Shown: piece after piece, positions 54,487 through 64,000 of the stretch
Position numbering within the stretch: the stretch's first letter is position 1
How the letters are laid out: the number at the start of each line of letters is the position of its first letter
Assembly (NCBI RefSeq): GCF_027943255.1
Contig: NC_072893.1
Coordinates: forward strand, 40,632,001 to 40,696,000
DNA length: 64,000 nucleotides
DNA from: Anastrepha obliqua
Lineage: Eukaryota > Arthropoda > Insecta > Diptera > Tephritidae
Reading direction: 5' to 3'
The notes under the pieces: generated by a model
The model's input: the letters and a program-made list of their open reading frames with translations, nothing else
Told to the model about the DNA's origin: nothing
Databases searched by the model: none
Made by a program: the position numbers and the translations under genes

Positions 54487-55321
54487 GGGGGTTGGGGTAG
54501 TCAAAATTTTCAAAAAATTGGATTTTGTTTTTTGCATTTTCTTAAAGTATAATATCTTAAAAATGATGCGTGAAAATTTGAAGTTAATCCGACAAATACT
54601 TTTCTGGTTATTCAACAATTAACAAAGCGCGCGGGCGTTCCGAAGCTCGATAGCAAAACTTTAAATGCGTTTTTTTTCAAAAATTTCGATTTTTTTAAAC
54701 AATTAATTGTCGGTTTTTTTCTCGATAATCTGGAAAATATTTTCCGAGGCCGCCATATTGTTAATTTTGAAAAAAAGCTTCGATCAGGCACAAGATTATC
54801 TATGTATTAATAATTATTGTGATTATCATGGCAAGGAACTTCTGGAGAAACGGGTTACACACAAACAGCGATTATATACATATATAATTGGTGTGTACAC
54901 CCTTTTTGGGTGTTTGGCCGAGCTCCTCCTGCTATTTGTGGTGTGCGTCTTGATGTTGTTTCACAACCTACAGTTTCAAGCCGACTCCGAAAGGCAGATA
55001 TTTTTTATGAGGAGCTTTTTCATGGCAGAAATACACTTGGAGGTTTGCCCTTGCCTTCCGAGGGCGACCGCTATTAGAAAAAACTCGTTTTGGTCCTTCA
55101 CTGAAATCCGAATGGTAGTCACGCACGAACCCATTCGGCTACGGCGGCCGCCCACAAACAGCGATTACTTTTACAATTGTAAATTTTTTTTTAATTTTAC
55201 TTAAGTGAAGTCAAAACATGATGTATTAATGCTATGTTTTTATTTTTGTAAAATGAAGCAATTGACTAGCAAAAAGAAAATGATTGAAAATCATCATTTT
55301 TTCGGGCTTCTGACTACCCCA
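54487..55321. mobile_element. TTAA-flanked element D, containing a SINE
   Basis: TTAA at 54483-54486 and 55322-55325. The ends GGGGGTTGGGGTAGTCAAAA and, inverted, ATGGGGTAGTCAGAAGCCC share GGGGTAGTC. The body matches element C by eye (AACAATTAATTGTCGGTTTT, GCCGCCATATTGTTAATT, TTCTGGAGAAACGGGTT). Without the SINE and one target copy it is about 540 bp. Confidence 0.8.
54875..55152 (-). mobile_element. SINE copy with 15-bp target-site duplication
   Basis: Read on the minus strand it starts GGCGGCCGCCGTAGCCGAAT, passes through the body and ends with GGGTGTACACACC and a TA-rich tail. CACAAACAGCGATTA flanks both sides (54860-54874 and 55153-55167), a perfect 15-bp duplication typical of LINE-machinery insertion. 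The B-box region is partly deleted: ATTTCAGTGAAGGACC replaces the longer form seen at 56.2 kb. The 165-codon plus frame across it is a shadow. Confidence 0.9.
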
Positions 55322-55346
55322 TTAAGCATTGTGTGAGTGTAAATAT

Positions 55347-55742
55347 TAGGAAAAAGAAATCCATTATTTTGGCGTAAATTTTTTGCGTAAATGGCTTAAA
55401 ACAGTTTTATGGTCGATCTTTAGCTCCTGAGCGATGTTACGACTACTTACATGCCGATCAACTTCGATTATTTCTCTGGATTTATCGACATTATTGACAT
55501 TTTCCTTAAAATCAAAAATGGCTGGAACAATTGCACATAAATAGCTGTTACAGAATCGGCATCATCATTCACAATTTCAGCAGCCTGGTTTGAATTTTCG
55601 TCATTATCAAAGAAAAACTGTAAAATGTACCGAATTTTATCTTTGTTGGCTTCCATTGTTAACACCCTGAACTCAACTGAATGGAACAAATTTTTTTTAA
55701 TGTGTAAAGTGAATTCATGGAGAAAATAATGGATTTAATATT
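55347..55742 (-). mobile_element. Mariner deletion derivative
   Basis: The left end AGGAAAAAGAAATCCATTAT belongs to the family of 44539. The right end is shortened (AATAATGGATTTAATATTA) before TA. The minus frame 55689-55468 starts in ATGGAAGCCAACAAAG and reads KIRYILQFFFDNDENSNQAA, the N-terminal DNA-binding region. The segment ITEIIEVDRHVSS is implied by 55395-55470. The catalytic domain is deleted. Confidence 0.8.
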
Positions 55743-55744
55743 AT

Positions 55745-56127
55745 AAAGGGTGGTTAAGTTTCAAAGGCCGGTGTAGATTTTGAATAAAATACAATTTTTT
55801 GTTTGGAAATTATTGTCATTTCTCTTTATTATCATAATATTGGTATGGCTCAATTACGTATGAAACAAAATATCGGCCAAATGGCCGCCGCGGTCTCGGC
55901 GGCAAACCTCCTTCCGATGGTCCAAATTTTCGATGACGCTGCGGCATAATTGAGGTTCTATGTCGTTAATGTACCGAATTATCTCACCATTTAGCTCTTG
56001 AATTGTTACTGGCTTATCGACGTACACCTTTTCTTTTAAATAACCCCAAAGAAAGAAGTCCAACGGTGTCGTTGACGTTCAGGTGTGGTTCACATTCAGC
56101 ATCGGCCCTTGAAATTTAACCACCCTT
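55745..56127 (-). mobile_element. DD41D-type deletion derivative (383 bp), abutting the mariner
   Basis: The ends AAGGGTGGTTAAGTTTCAA and, inverted, AAGGGTGGTTAAATTTCAAG are flanked by TA, the left TA being shared with the mariner ending at 55742. The minus frame 56063-55854 reads DFFLWGYLKEKVYVDKPVTI, PQLCRSVIENLDHRKEVC and HLADILFHT, the transposase C-terminus starting at the third aspartate. All upstream coding sequence is deleted. Confidence 0.85.
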
Positions 56128-56168
56128 TATATTGCAAGAAATGCAAAATTATCTTTACCTACCGTTCT

Positions 56169-56486
56169 TGCAGCCGACATTGCCGAAGGGGTTGGTGCAC
56201 GAATACCATTCGGAATTCAGAGAGAACGTAGGTTCGAATCTCAGTGAAAGACAAAAAATGAAGAAAAAGTTTTTCTAATAGCGGTCGCACCTTGGCAGGC
56301 AATGGCAAACCTCCGAGTGTATTTCTGCCATGAAAAAGCTCCTCATAGGAAATATCTGCCGTTCGGAGTCGGCTTGCAACTGTAGGTCCCTCCATTTGTG
56401 GAACATCCAGACGCACGCCACAAGTATGAGGAGGAACTTGGACAAACACCCAAAAAGGGTGTACGCGCCAGTTATATATATATATG
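56169..56486 (+). mobile_element. SINE copy, most complete in the window
   Basis: The head GCAGCCGACATTGCCGAAGG holds a degenerate A box. A good B box, GGTTCGAATC, lies at 56231-56240. The body follows through AGTTTTTCTAATAGCGGTCG and AACCTCCGAGTGTATTTCTG, then GAGGAGGAACTTGGACAAAC, GGGTGTACGCGCC and a (TA)n tail. At about 318 bp it defines the family length. It is followed without spacer by a maT-like fragment. Confidence 0.85.
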
Positions 56487-56487
56487 T

Positions 56488-56852
56488 TCTGGAGGTTGCA
56501 TGGGCAGGCAAACATTTCGGTGGCGGATCATGGACGTTTCAACAGGACTCAGCATCGTCTCACAAAGCTCGAGTGCACCAAGAATGACTAGAAAACAACG
56601 TTCCGAACTTCATAACGTCCACACAATGGCTTTCACATTCAGCAGACGCGAATCCGATGGTTTATTCTCTTTGGGTCATTCTGGAGAACAAGCCCCGAAC
56701 TAAAATATTTACTAGTCTCGAGACGCTGAAAAACGCCGCGTCCGCGAGTGGACCAAAATACCTGCGAGTCACATTCGGGCAACTTGCGATTCGTTTCTGG
56801 ACCGTCTCAAGGCCATAGTCAAGGCAAAAGGTGGTCATATCGAGCAAAAGTA
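56488..56852 (+). pseudogene. maT-like DD37D transposase, C-terminal fragment
   Basis: The plus strand reads WTFQQDSASSHKARVHQE (second aspartate), a stop, then LENNVPNFITSTQWLS and NPMVYSLWVILENKPRTK. The third catalytic aspartate, expected in N-P-M-D-Y-S-L-W, is valine. I count 37 residues between the two positions, the maT (DD37D) spacing. After a frameshift near 56738, KIPASHIRAT, CDSFLDRLKAIVKAKGGHIEQK and a stop at 56850 complete the C-terminus. The 5' part is missing at the SINE tail, suggesting that the SINE inserted here or a deletion joined them. Inactive. Confidence 0.8.
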
Positions 56853-56889
56853 AATTGATTCTTAATTTTGTATTATTTTCACACATTTT

Positions 56890-58550
56890 GTACTTTGAAT
56901 TGAATAAAAGTAATTTTCCAAACTAAATTTTCCAAATTAAAATTAACTAAATTTATGGGCTTCTTAATTGGTTACATTTCGAGTGCCGGATCCCGTAGTT
57001 GCAAAATTGATTTTTTTCCAAATTTCATTTCTCTTCATAATTTGAATTTTTATATGTTTTATACTTATGGATTGAAATTTTTTTGCAGTAAAAATGAAAT
57101 GTTTTTGTTTCATAAATCTTTATGTATCAATGGATTTCATTATTACTTCTCTCGCACGGTTTTTTGAGACAATTTTTTAGAGTTTCTTCATCTTACACAA
57201 CATTTTAAAATAGTGAACATATCCCCAAATTTGCCATATATCGCAAGTATATTTTTACACAATTGTTTTTGTTTTGCACGCTTTTCTTAGGAGCCGTGTA
57301 AAAAAAGAGATACACCCAATTGTGCCTATTTTAGGGCGCATTTAACCGTGCGTCACTGTACATTTACGTCAAAAACTCAATCATCTGTCTAGATTTATTC
57401 AAAAGCAATGACAAGTCAATGGTCTGCAATTTGTTTAATATATCCGTCAAACAATTGAATTCGTACAACACAATTTTGTTAATGCGTCACGTGTATGGAT
57501 AAGCTGTGCATTTGTTGTATATTTTGTTTTCAAAGTCATTACTCGCATCTGAATGCGCGATATAAAATATTTGATGGCATTTTAATTATTTTTCGTATTT
57601 TGGAAATATCTTTATTCAAGCTATGCATGCATGTAAGTGCATTGAACGCATAACTGGTAGGGCTGAGGGGAAAGGTTGTTCCATTTTGATCGTTTATTTT
57701 ACAACTTGGGCATTGAGATTGTGTACGTAACAATAGCCGATAAACCGAGGGCAATGCATTTAAGATGTGCGATGTTATAATCTTTGAATTCGGTGCATAA
57801 ATGAATTGTGTCTATTAAATGGCGAGACGCCGAGCGGCCGTTAGCTGCTTAGCATTGGACCTTCTCCTTCGATTACAGTGCGCCTCGCTTCTATACAAAG
57901 TAATGTTAGCACTGCAGCATCCCCATACACTTTCCGTTAGTCCCTCCCCTGTCAATATTAAAACGCCATTTCGTTATTTTTTTACTTTTTTCTATTTGAA
58001 TATTTTGCCAATTATCTTACCATATTTCATTATTTATCATAAAATTTTGTGCCTAACATTTTTCCCTCATACTATCGTACATACATATGTACATTTGTAC
58101 ATATCATATTTTACAACTGCTCTAACTATGCAACAGATTTACTCATTTCACTACCTAGCGACTCCCATATTGGCATTCCTCTCATAATCTCGATTTACAT
58201 ACGCCAGCATTTCGGTTAAACTTACCACAACTAAATACATACATACATGCATACAATACATACTTACATATACATATCTTTATTTGCGCAATACTTAATC
58301 GAAACTAAGCAGTCATCTTTAATCACATACATTTTTAAATATTTCGATACAAACTCATTTGCAAGTATTGTAGATGTAATTGTCATAGGAATCCGTCTAT
58401 TACCTTTGATAACTTTGCAGTTTCTCAATGCGGTTTCTTGACGCATACGTACATACATATGTACTTGTATATACTTTTACGCAGTACGTGCATACATTAG
58501 GGTGACCCATCTTTTTTAAAGGTGATACTTATTTAGGTATAATCAGTTTA
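56890..58550. other. Gene-free AT-rich stretch
   Basis: The 122-codon frame at 57819-58187 is hydrophobic and low-complexity in its latter half, lacks motifs and is not called. CATA microsatellites lie near 58080, 58235 and 58440. Confidence 0.4.
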
Positions 58551-58556
58551 GTTTAA

Positions 58557-59287
58557 GGGGTTATATACAGTTAGAATTTTCAAAAAATCGATTTTCTTTG
58601 TTTATTACTATTTTTTTTAATGTGCATATATGTATATATTTAGGAATACACACAGAAAATTGTATATCGTTCCGGTGAATATTTTCGAAGTTAGACGCAA
58701 ATTTGAAAAGGCGTTTCAGAGTGCTTGAAAGTGTTTTTCAAACTTTAAACGCGATTTTCTCAAAATAATGTTTTCAAAGTCGGTGACCAACATTACTCGA
58801 AAACGGCTAAACCGATTAGTCTCAAATTTTAACACGAGCTTCTTAAATATATTTTTTAGTAATTAATCGAAATTTTTTCTCACCGATAAATATTTTTTTT
58901 ATAAGCAATTTAAGCCCGAAATTTTGGTCAGAAATCGAATTTTTTTTTTGAGAAACCGCCATTTTGTCAAAAAAATTTATTTTGCTTATTCCTTCGAATA
59001 ATTACTAATTTAACTTTTTTTAAAGAAATCTGTTTGGTTTTTTTAATTTTAAAGGATCCAGTTCAGAGATATAGTGGTCACCGCAAAACGTCTTTTTTGA
59101 GAGGAACTCCCGGAGATCAGCTGTAGCTCCTTTCCAAATAAATATTTTTACTAATACGAAGTCTTAAAATACAGTTAAAAGATAACATAATATGTGTACA
59201 AATTTTTAGATCAATAAATTTAAAAGTTTCTCAGAAAAAATTCTGGAAAATTCGCTTTTTTTCGACCTTCTAACTGTACATAACCCC
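58557..59287. mobile_element. TTAA-flanked non-autonomous element E (731 bp)
   Basis: TTAA at 58553-58556 and 59288-59291. The ends GGGGTTATATACAGTTAGAA and, inverted, GGGGTTATGTACAGTTAGAA differ at one position over 20 bp. Inside lie AATTTTCAAAAAATCGATTT on the left, and TACTCGAAAACGGCTAAACC, AACCGCCATTTTGTC and GATATAGTGGTCACCGC in the body. There is no coding frame. It is the best-preserved member of the group. Confidence 0.9.
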
Positions 59288-59294
59288 TTAAAAT

Positions 59295-60165
59295 ATCGTG
59301 GCATGATTGGAAAAGTATTAGAGGAAGTGCCGTGAAATAAGTCTTTAAGGAATTGAAGAGGCAGGCAATGATTATTAAATTTTTCATTTTATTACAATTA
59401 ATTGCTGGAAAATTAAAAGGCGTTTCAAAAATATTGAATATTGAATATTATTTACTTTCAATACACTATGTTACACAAACCGTCGTATGCATTTTCAAAA
59501 ACTTTTTTTTTTAAAGATACGCGAATTGGTTCTGTCATTTTAAAAGAGCTCTAAAGTAGAATTTTTCAAAAACAATTATTTTGCTTTCCAAAATACAGCT
59601 AAATAATGCAGGGCGTGTAATATATATTAGTAAAAGTGCCATAACTCCCTCAATTTTGCCCTGATTGCCTTGAACCTTTCATTGCACGATAGCTAAGGCC
59701 CTGACCTTTCCAATCATGTGTGTACTGGACTGCTCATTTATTTTGAATTCCAAAAGTTAAATATTCCATTAACTGCCCTTAATTTATTCGAATACTAACA
59801 AAATGGCGGACTTTTGAAAAAAAACTTATGTTTTTCGAGTGGAAATCAGACTGTAGTATGGAAAGTTAGGGCTGAAAAGAAACGAAAGTAGCACCTGCCA
59901 GAATGACAAGCCTACAGAAAAATAATCAGTTTAACTTTTTCGTTTCAGATGTCCTGAAGTTTTTGTATTCGATTTGATGTCAATAATAACATAACATCAA
60001 AACGATCGCATTTTATTTCTTTAAAAAAATTCCTAAAAAATATCTATAAAAAATGATTATTTGACCAGACTACTACCTAAAGTATAATCAAGTTTTCAGT
60101 TAACATTATGCGGACGATTTGGACTACCACTATAGATTAGAGGCGCTATTTGTGATACAGCTTGT
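59295..60165. other. Spacer without recognisable gene
   Basis: AT-rich. ACAAAATGGCGGACTTTTG near 59799 recalls the GCCGCCATATTG of elements C and D, but no ends were found. Confidence 0.4.
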
Positions 60166-60169
60166 GTAA

Positions 60170-60565
60170 CAATGGATTTACTGCGTCGTCTCGCCTCGCA
60201 CCACTGGATTAGCCACCAAGATCGTTATATCAAACCTTTGGACTTTTTTTTGTGGGTGTATGTAAAGTCTAAATGCTTTGTGGATGAACCAGCTTCGATT
60301 GAGGTATTGGAAGCTTAAAAGCCTAAAGTTATTCACGAGATACCGACCGAAATCCTGCAGCGAGTCACGAGTCATTCAAAATTGGTGTTTACGGATGGCC
60401 GAATTACGGTGCAGTTGCAGCCAACATTTGAAAGGGATTATCTTTAAAAAATAAATGTTATGAATGGTTCTACACAAAAATAATAAAGATTGCCCAATCA
60501 ATTTGAAATTCCATTATTTTATTTCATTTTAAAATCCAATACCTTTAAATTGATCACCCTTTAAT
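60170..60565 (+). pseudogene. DD41D/Tc1-like transposase, C-terminal fragment
   Basis: The plus frame from 60172 reads LLRRLASHHWISHQDRYIKP, then LDFFLWVYVKSKCFVDEPAS (third aspartate), IEVLEA, a stop, and KPKVIHEIPTEILQRV. In a shifted frame, RVIQNWCLRMAELRCSC follows. The order W-P-P-R-S-x-D-x-x-P-L-D-F-F-L-W then R-V-I-Q-N-W is that of the rosa-like transposases in this window, but the sequence is a further family. CAATACCTTTAAATTGATCA CCCTTTAA at the end may be the right TIR. The left end is missing. Confidence 0.65.
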
Positions 60566-60569
60566 TAAT

Positions 60570-60875
60570 ATTAAAATTTTGATTCCGCTTATATTTCCAT
60601 ATGAATTTGTTGTTTTGTATCGCGTTAGTTTAAAAAAAAAATCCATCGAAATTACAATACAATATAGTACAATGTTGTCGCCGATCCAGTGCCGCAAATT
60701 TAACAAGATCCAATCTATAGACAATTCCGCTTGGTTCTGTTTATATCTAAAATTTAAATTAACACGTACATACATACTATAAATAATTAATAAATACTCA
60801 ACGCGATGCATTCTTCTACTTTCCTTGCTGACCGGCGACTGCTTAAAGTACATACATATGCTCTCCTCCTGTTTA
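60570..60875. other. Spacer without recognisable gene
   Basis: No motif-bearing frame. The overlapping 67- and 122-codon frames on opposite strands are probably chance. Confidence 0.35.
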
Positions 60876-60879
60876 TATA

Positions 60880-61765
60880 AAGGGTGGTTAAATTTTAAGG
60901 GCCGATATTGAATGTGAACCATGCCTAAACGTCAAATTTTTTTGCATTTCATTTGACATTTTTCAATTTCAGACTAACTCAATTTGAACTATGGAAAGAT
61001 ACACAATCCAGCAACGCGTTAAAGTTATTCAGGCTTATTATGAAAAAGGCATATCACGCACTTCGTGAAGAAAATCATCTTCAGTGATGAGGCACATTTT
61101 CACCTCAGTGGATTCGTCAATAAGCAGAATTGCCGCATTTGGGCGAATGATAATCCAAGAGTGCTTATCGAAAAACAAATGCACCCACAAAAGGTTGACT
61201 GTTTGGTGCGGTTTATGGGCCGGCGGCATCATTGGGCCATATTTTTTCCTAAATGAGGACGGTCAGGCAGTTACTGTGAATAGTGTTCGCTATCGTGAGA
61301 TGATAACAAACTTTTTATGACCCTAATTGGAAGATATGGATGTGGCCGATATGTGGTTTCAACAGAACGGTGCCACTTGTCACACAGCTAACGAAACAAT
61401 GGCTCTTTTGCGCGAAAAATTTGATGGCCGGCGATGTCAATTGGCCGCCAAGATCATGTGATTTGACACCGTTGGACTTCTTTCTTTGGAGTTATTTGAA
61501 AGAAAAGGTGTACGTCGATAAGCCAGCAACAATTCAAGAGCTAAAGGATGAGATAATTCGGCACATTAACGGCATAGAACCTCAATTATGCCTCAGCGTC
61601 ATCGAAAATTTGGACTATCGGATGGAGGTGTGCCATTTGGCCGATTTGTTCCACACGTAATTGAGCCATACCATTATTATCATAATAAAGAGAAATGACA
61701 ATAATTTCTTAAAAAGTTGTATGTTATTCAAAATCAACACCGGCCCTTGAAACTTAACCACCCTT
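60880..61765 (+). mobile_element. DD41D-type element with both TIRs (886 bp)
   Basis: The ends AAGGGTGGTTAAATTTTAAG and, inverted, AAGGGTGGTTAAGTTTCAAG are flanked by TA (60878-60879 and 61766-61767). It is the longest member of the family that includes 46508-46980 and 55745-56127. A block is deleted from the N-terminal half of the gene. Confidence 0.9.
60991..61660 (+). pseudogene. DD41D-type transposase pseudogene
   Basis: It starts at ATG 60991 (MERYTIQQRVKVIQAYYEKG). Shortly after, a large deletion joins the HTH to KIIFSDEAHFHLSGFVNKQN (frame 61065), with the first aspartate. Then come CGLWAGGIIGPYFFLNEDG (frame 61084) and YREMITNFL, a stop at 61318, VADMWFQQNGATCHTANE (second aspartate changed to Asn), and WPPRSCDLTPLDFFLWSYLK (frame 61340, third aspartate). 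The end is VCHLADLFHT at 61658. Frameshifts and a deletion between the second and third motifs are evident. Inactive. Confidence 0.85.
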
Positions 61766-61769
61766 TACA

Positions 61770-64000
61770 ATGTTAGGTGAACGGTTTCACCAATTGCATT
61801 TACCGTACATTAATATAGGCAGCCGGAAAAGTGGGGGAAACGCATCCCGGTTTACAAAACGATGGTTATATATGTACATAAACTAGATCAATAAGAAACA
61901 GCAAATTTACAATAATTAACGACGAATAACTTAAGGTGGAAAAATGATAAACGGCAAATTTACAAGAACAAAACATAATGACAAATAACTTGAATAAGTA
62001 AACTGCGTAATTTAATAAGCGGGACTCCGCAACAAATGTTACAGCTGTTTATTTTGAGTATGCGCCAAAAAGATGGTTCACCTTAATACATATGCATATA
62101 CATACACATACATATTTACAGGTATGCATTCTTAAGCACCCAATAGTGCCACATCACTAATTCACTTGCCTTAATACTGTTTTTCATCTATGGCTGCCAC
62201 CCCAAAATAAATGTACATCCATATATAGAAATAGGTATGTATTTGTAAGTATGCATCTGAATGTTAAAATTTTTTATAAACTTACAAAATTTTTTTCCTT
62301 TCAGCATCGTTCTGCGCAGACTTTGATTTTCGCAAACTTTCTTTACAATTTTTCTACTTCAGAATTTTGAGTTATCGTTTTTATTTTCAGTATAACAAAC
62401 ACTAAATTTCAAAAATTATGCATTGTAAATTTTGTATGATGTTAAATTATTTAAATATTTAATAATAACGAGCTTTGTTGATTCTCTGTTATCTCTGCTT
62501 TCTATTATATTTAATCGCTCTTCAATTTTGTTGGTGATTTTATGATCCAATTTGGTCTCAGTTTTAGTTTATTGCTTTTATTTCCGGTATTTACAACATA
62601 TGCATATATCGCTAAAATTACTTAGGCTCGGAAGTGGCTTTGTAACATTAGCCTCTTGACCGTATTTATTCGAGTCTTTTGAAATTATTTGCTTTTGCGT
62701 ACCCAAAGCAAGTGAGACCCAAAATAATGGCCTGCTGGGTAGCAGCTGTTCTGCATGTTGTCAGTTGCTCATTTGTTGTTGCCTGATGTGCAAATGTGCT
62801 GCTATTTTCTATATACATACATACATATGGTATATGTAGGTAATAAATCTATAAAAATGTTCAAGAATATCATGTAGTATATGTGTATGTGTGTATGTAC
62901 ATATATGCATATTTACTTATTTACATATTTTAGCAAGAAAATTATACAAATACTTGCTTAGATATTCCACAAGAAAATAATGCGATTTACTTGATTTTAC
63001 TACATATACGAGTATGTAGATATGTGTATTAGAGCACGCAAAGGTGCAAAATTATTATTTTTTCGCTCCTCGCAAATTTTTGAATAGATCACGTTTTAAC
63101 AAATTTATACGATAATTAAGAAAAACAATTCAAATTTACCAAAATTATGCTACTACGTACAATAAATCTTAATATTGTAGTTCGTAACAACAAATTCGTG
63201 TTCACTTTAATGTAATTATATTTTAAGATCGTAATTATTTTGCTTAAATTAAGCTACATAAATGAAAACCCAGTGTCAGCGCTTCACTTTCGGCTCTACG
63301 GAAGGCTCGTTTGCAGATCATTTCTTCAGCTTAAAATGCCTATTTTTCACTAGGAAGAATTATTTTTCGTTGCAAATCTTATTTAAAAACGCGACCTATC
63401 CGCCAATGGCAGAGAAGCGAAAAAAACAATACTTTTGCACATCCCATATATTTGATGGGCACTCTAATGCACATACATACATACATACATGTATGTTTGT
63501 ACTTGTATGTACATGCCGTTTTGACATTCTCCTATCTTTCAATTTTCTTTTTCCTATTAGAATGCTTTAATTTGCTTTAGTATGCATTATTTTTTATTAA
63601 CTGCATTTCAATGCTGCAGAACTGAATGCAACACTTCATGGCATTGTCAGTATAAATTATTTTCACGTTTTCGATTTTGTTGAAGTTCAGTTTTCTATCA
63701 AATGGCATTAATATTTTTTTATTCTCTACAATTATTTTTGCGTTTATTGTAGTATGTTGAGGGCGATGTAATTTTAATTGAACACCAACGAGTTCAACTG
63801 AGGTTAAATGTGGCAATTGGTTGCCGAAAAATGGTAATTGCCTAAGCTCGATTTAAGAACAGAAAAATTAAATAAAAAATATTTGCATATATAACTCACA
63901 TAAATATGTGTAATTTACTTTGTTTTTTATTCAATGCCTTATTTGATTTTATTTTAATTTACTCTACATTATTTTATTATACTTTATTTCATTTTAATTT
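61770..64000. other. Gene-free AT-rich stretch with microsatellites
   Basis: There are runs of CATACATA/TATGTATG near 62085-62125, 62812-62830, 62880-62915 and 63470-63495. Frames of 79-102 codons at 63262-63816 lack motifs. No element ends were recognised. It may be intron or intergenic DNA of the host. Confidence 0.4.

Noticed and set aside
54707..55204. 165-codon plus-strand frame
   Set aside because: It reads antisense through the SINE inserted at 54875-55152 and through TTAA-element DNA.
57819..58187. 122-codon frame with hydrophobic stretches
   Set aside because: The second half is driven by AT-rich sequence and CATA repeats. No motif or gene context supports it.
1..64000. CRISPR arrays, bacterial operons, rRNA
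   Set aside because: No regularly spaced repeat array, ribosome-binding pattern or rRNA-like conserved sequence was seen. The window is eukaryotic.

Overview
The window looks like repeat-rich intergenic or intronic DNA from a higher fly, most plausibly a tephritid fruit fly. The base composition is AT-rich, there are many TATG/CATA microsatellite runs, and the mobile-element fauna fits: rosa-type DD41D mariners, several DD34D mariners, one DD37D (maT-like) fragment, RNase H-bearing non-LTR retrotransposons and a tRNA-derived SINE. I find no convincing host protein gene, tRNA, rRNA, CRISPR or operon. Every substantial reading frame that I can assign belongs to a transposable element, and almost all are truncated, frameshifted or interrupted by stops. 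Family names rest on motifs recognised by eye, not on database searches.

Layout. 0.6-1.8 kb: mariner deletion derivative with a nested 0.73 kb insertion. 2-3 kb: I-clade-like RNase H fragment ending in TAA repeats. 3.3-5.5 kb: two SINE copies around a deleted mariner. 5.5-7.6 kb: the longest open frame (RT plus RNase H, 5'-truncated). 7.65-8.5 kb: two further non-LTR fragments on the minus strand. 9.0-14.25 kb: a nest in which an old mariner is split at a TA by a 4.7 kb inverted-repeat element carrying a DD41D transposase, itself split by a 2.75 kb element with 528-bp, nearly identical inverted arms. That innermost element encloses a conserved-looking, intron-containing gene and is the most interesting object here. 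15-25 kb: non-LTR fragments, a Helentron/DINE-like repeat family with a (ATGTT)n tract, and a head-to-head pair of retrotransposon copies. 26-32 kb: fold-back repeats, jockey-like RT, SINE and a fuller Helentron-like copy. 34-43 kb: three mariners, a piggyBac-like MITE and TTAA-flanked MITEs. 44-49 kb: abutting mariner/DD41D pairs and non-LTR remnants. 50-64 kb: more mariner and DD41D copies, SINEs, TTAA MITEs, and gene-free AT-rich DNA.

The elements do not form a pathway. They record successive insertions, and nesting gives relative ages: the old mariner at 9.0-14.25 kb predates the DD41D-bearing element, which predates the long-inverted-repeat element; TTAA MITEs predate the mariner (41.5 kb) and the SINE (54.9 kb) inserted into them. 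Six TTAA-flanked non-autonomous elements with related subterminal sequence and four of nearly equal length (722-744 bp) form a second noteworthy group.
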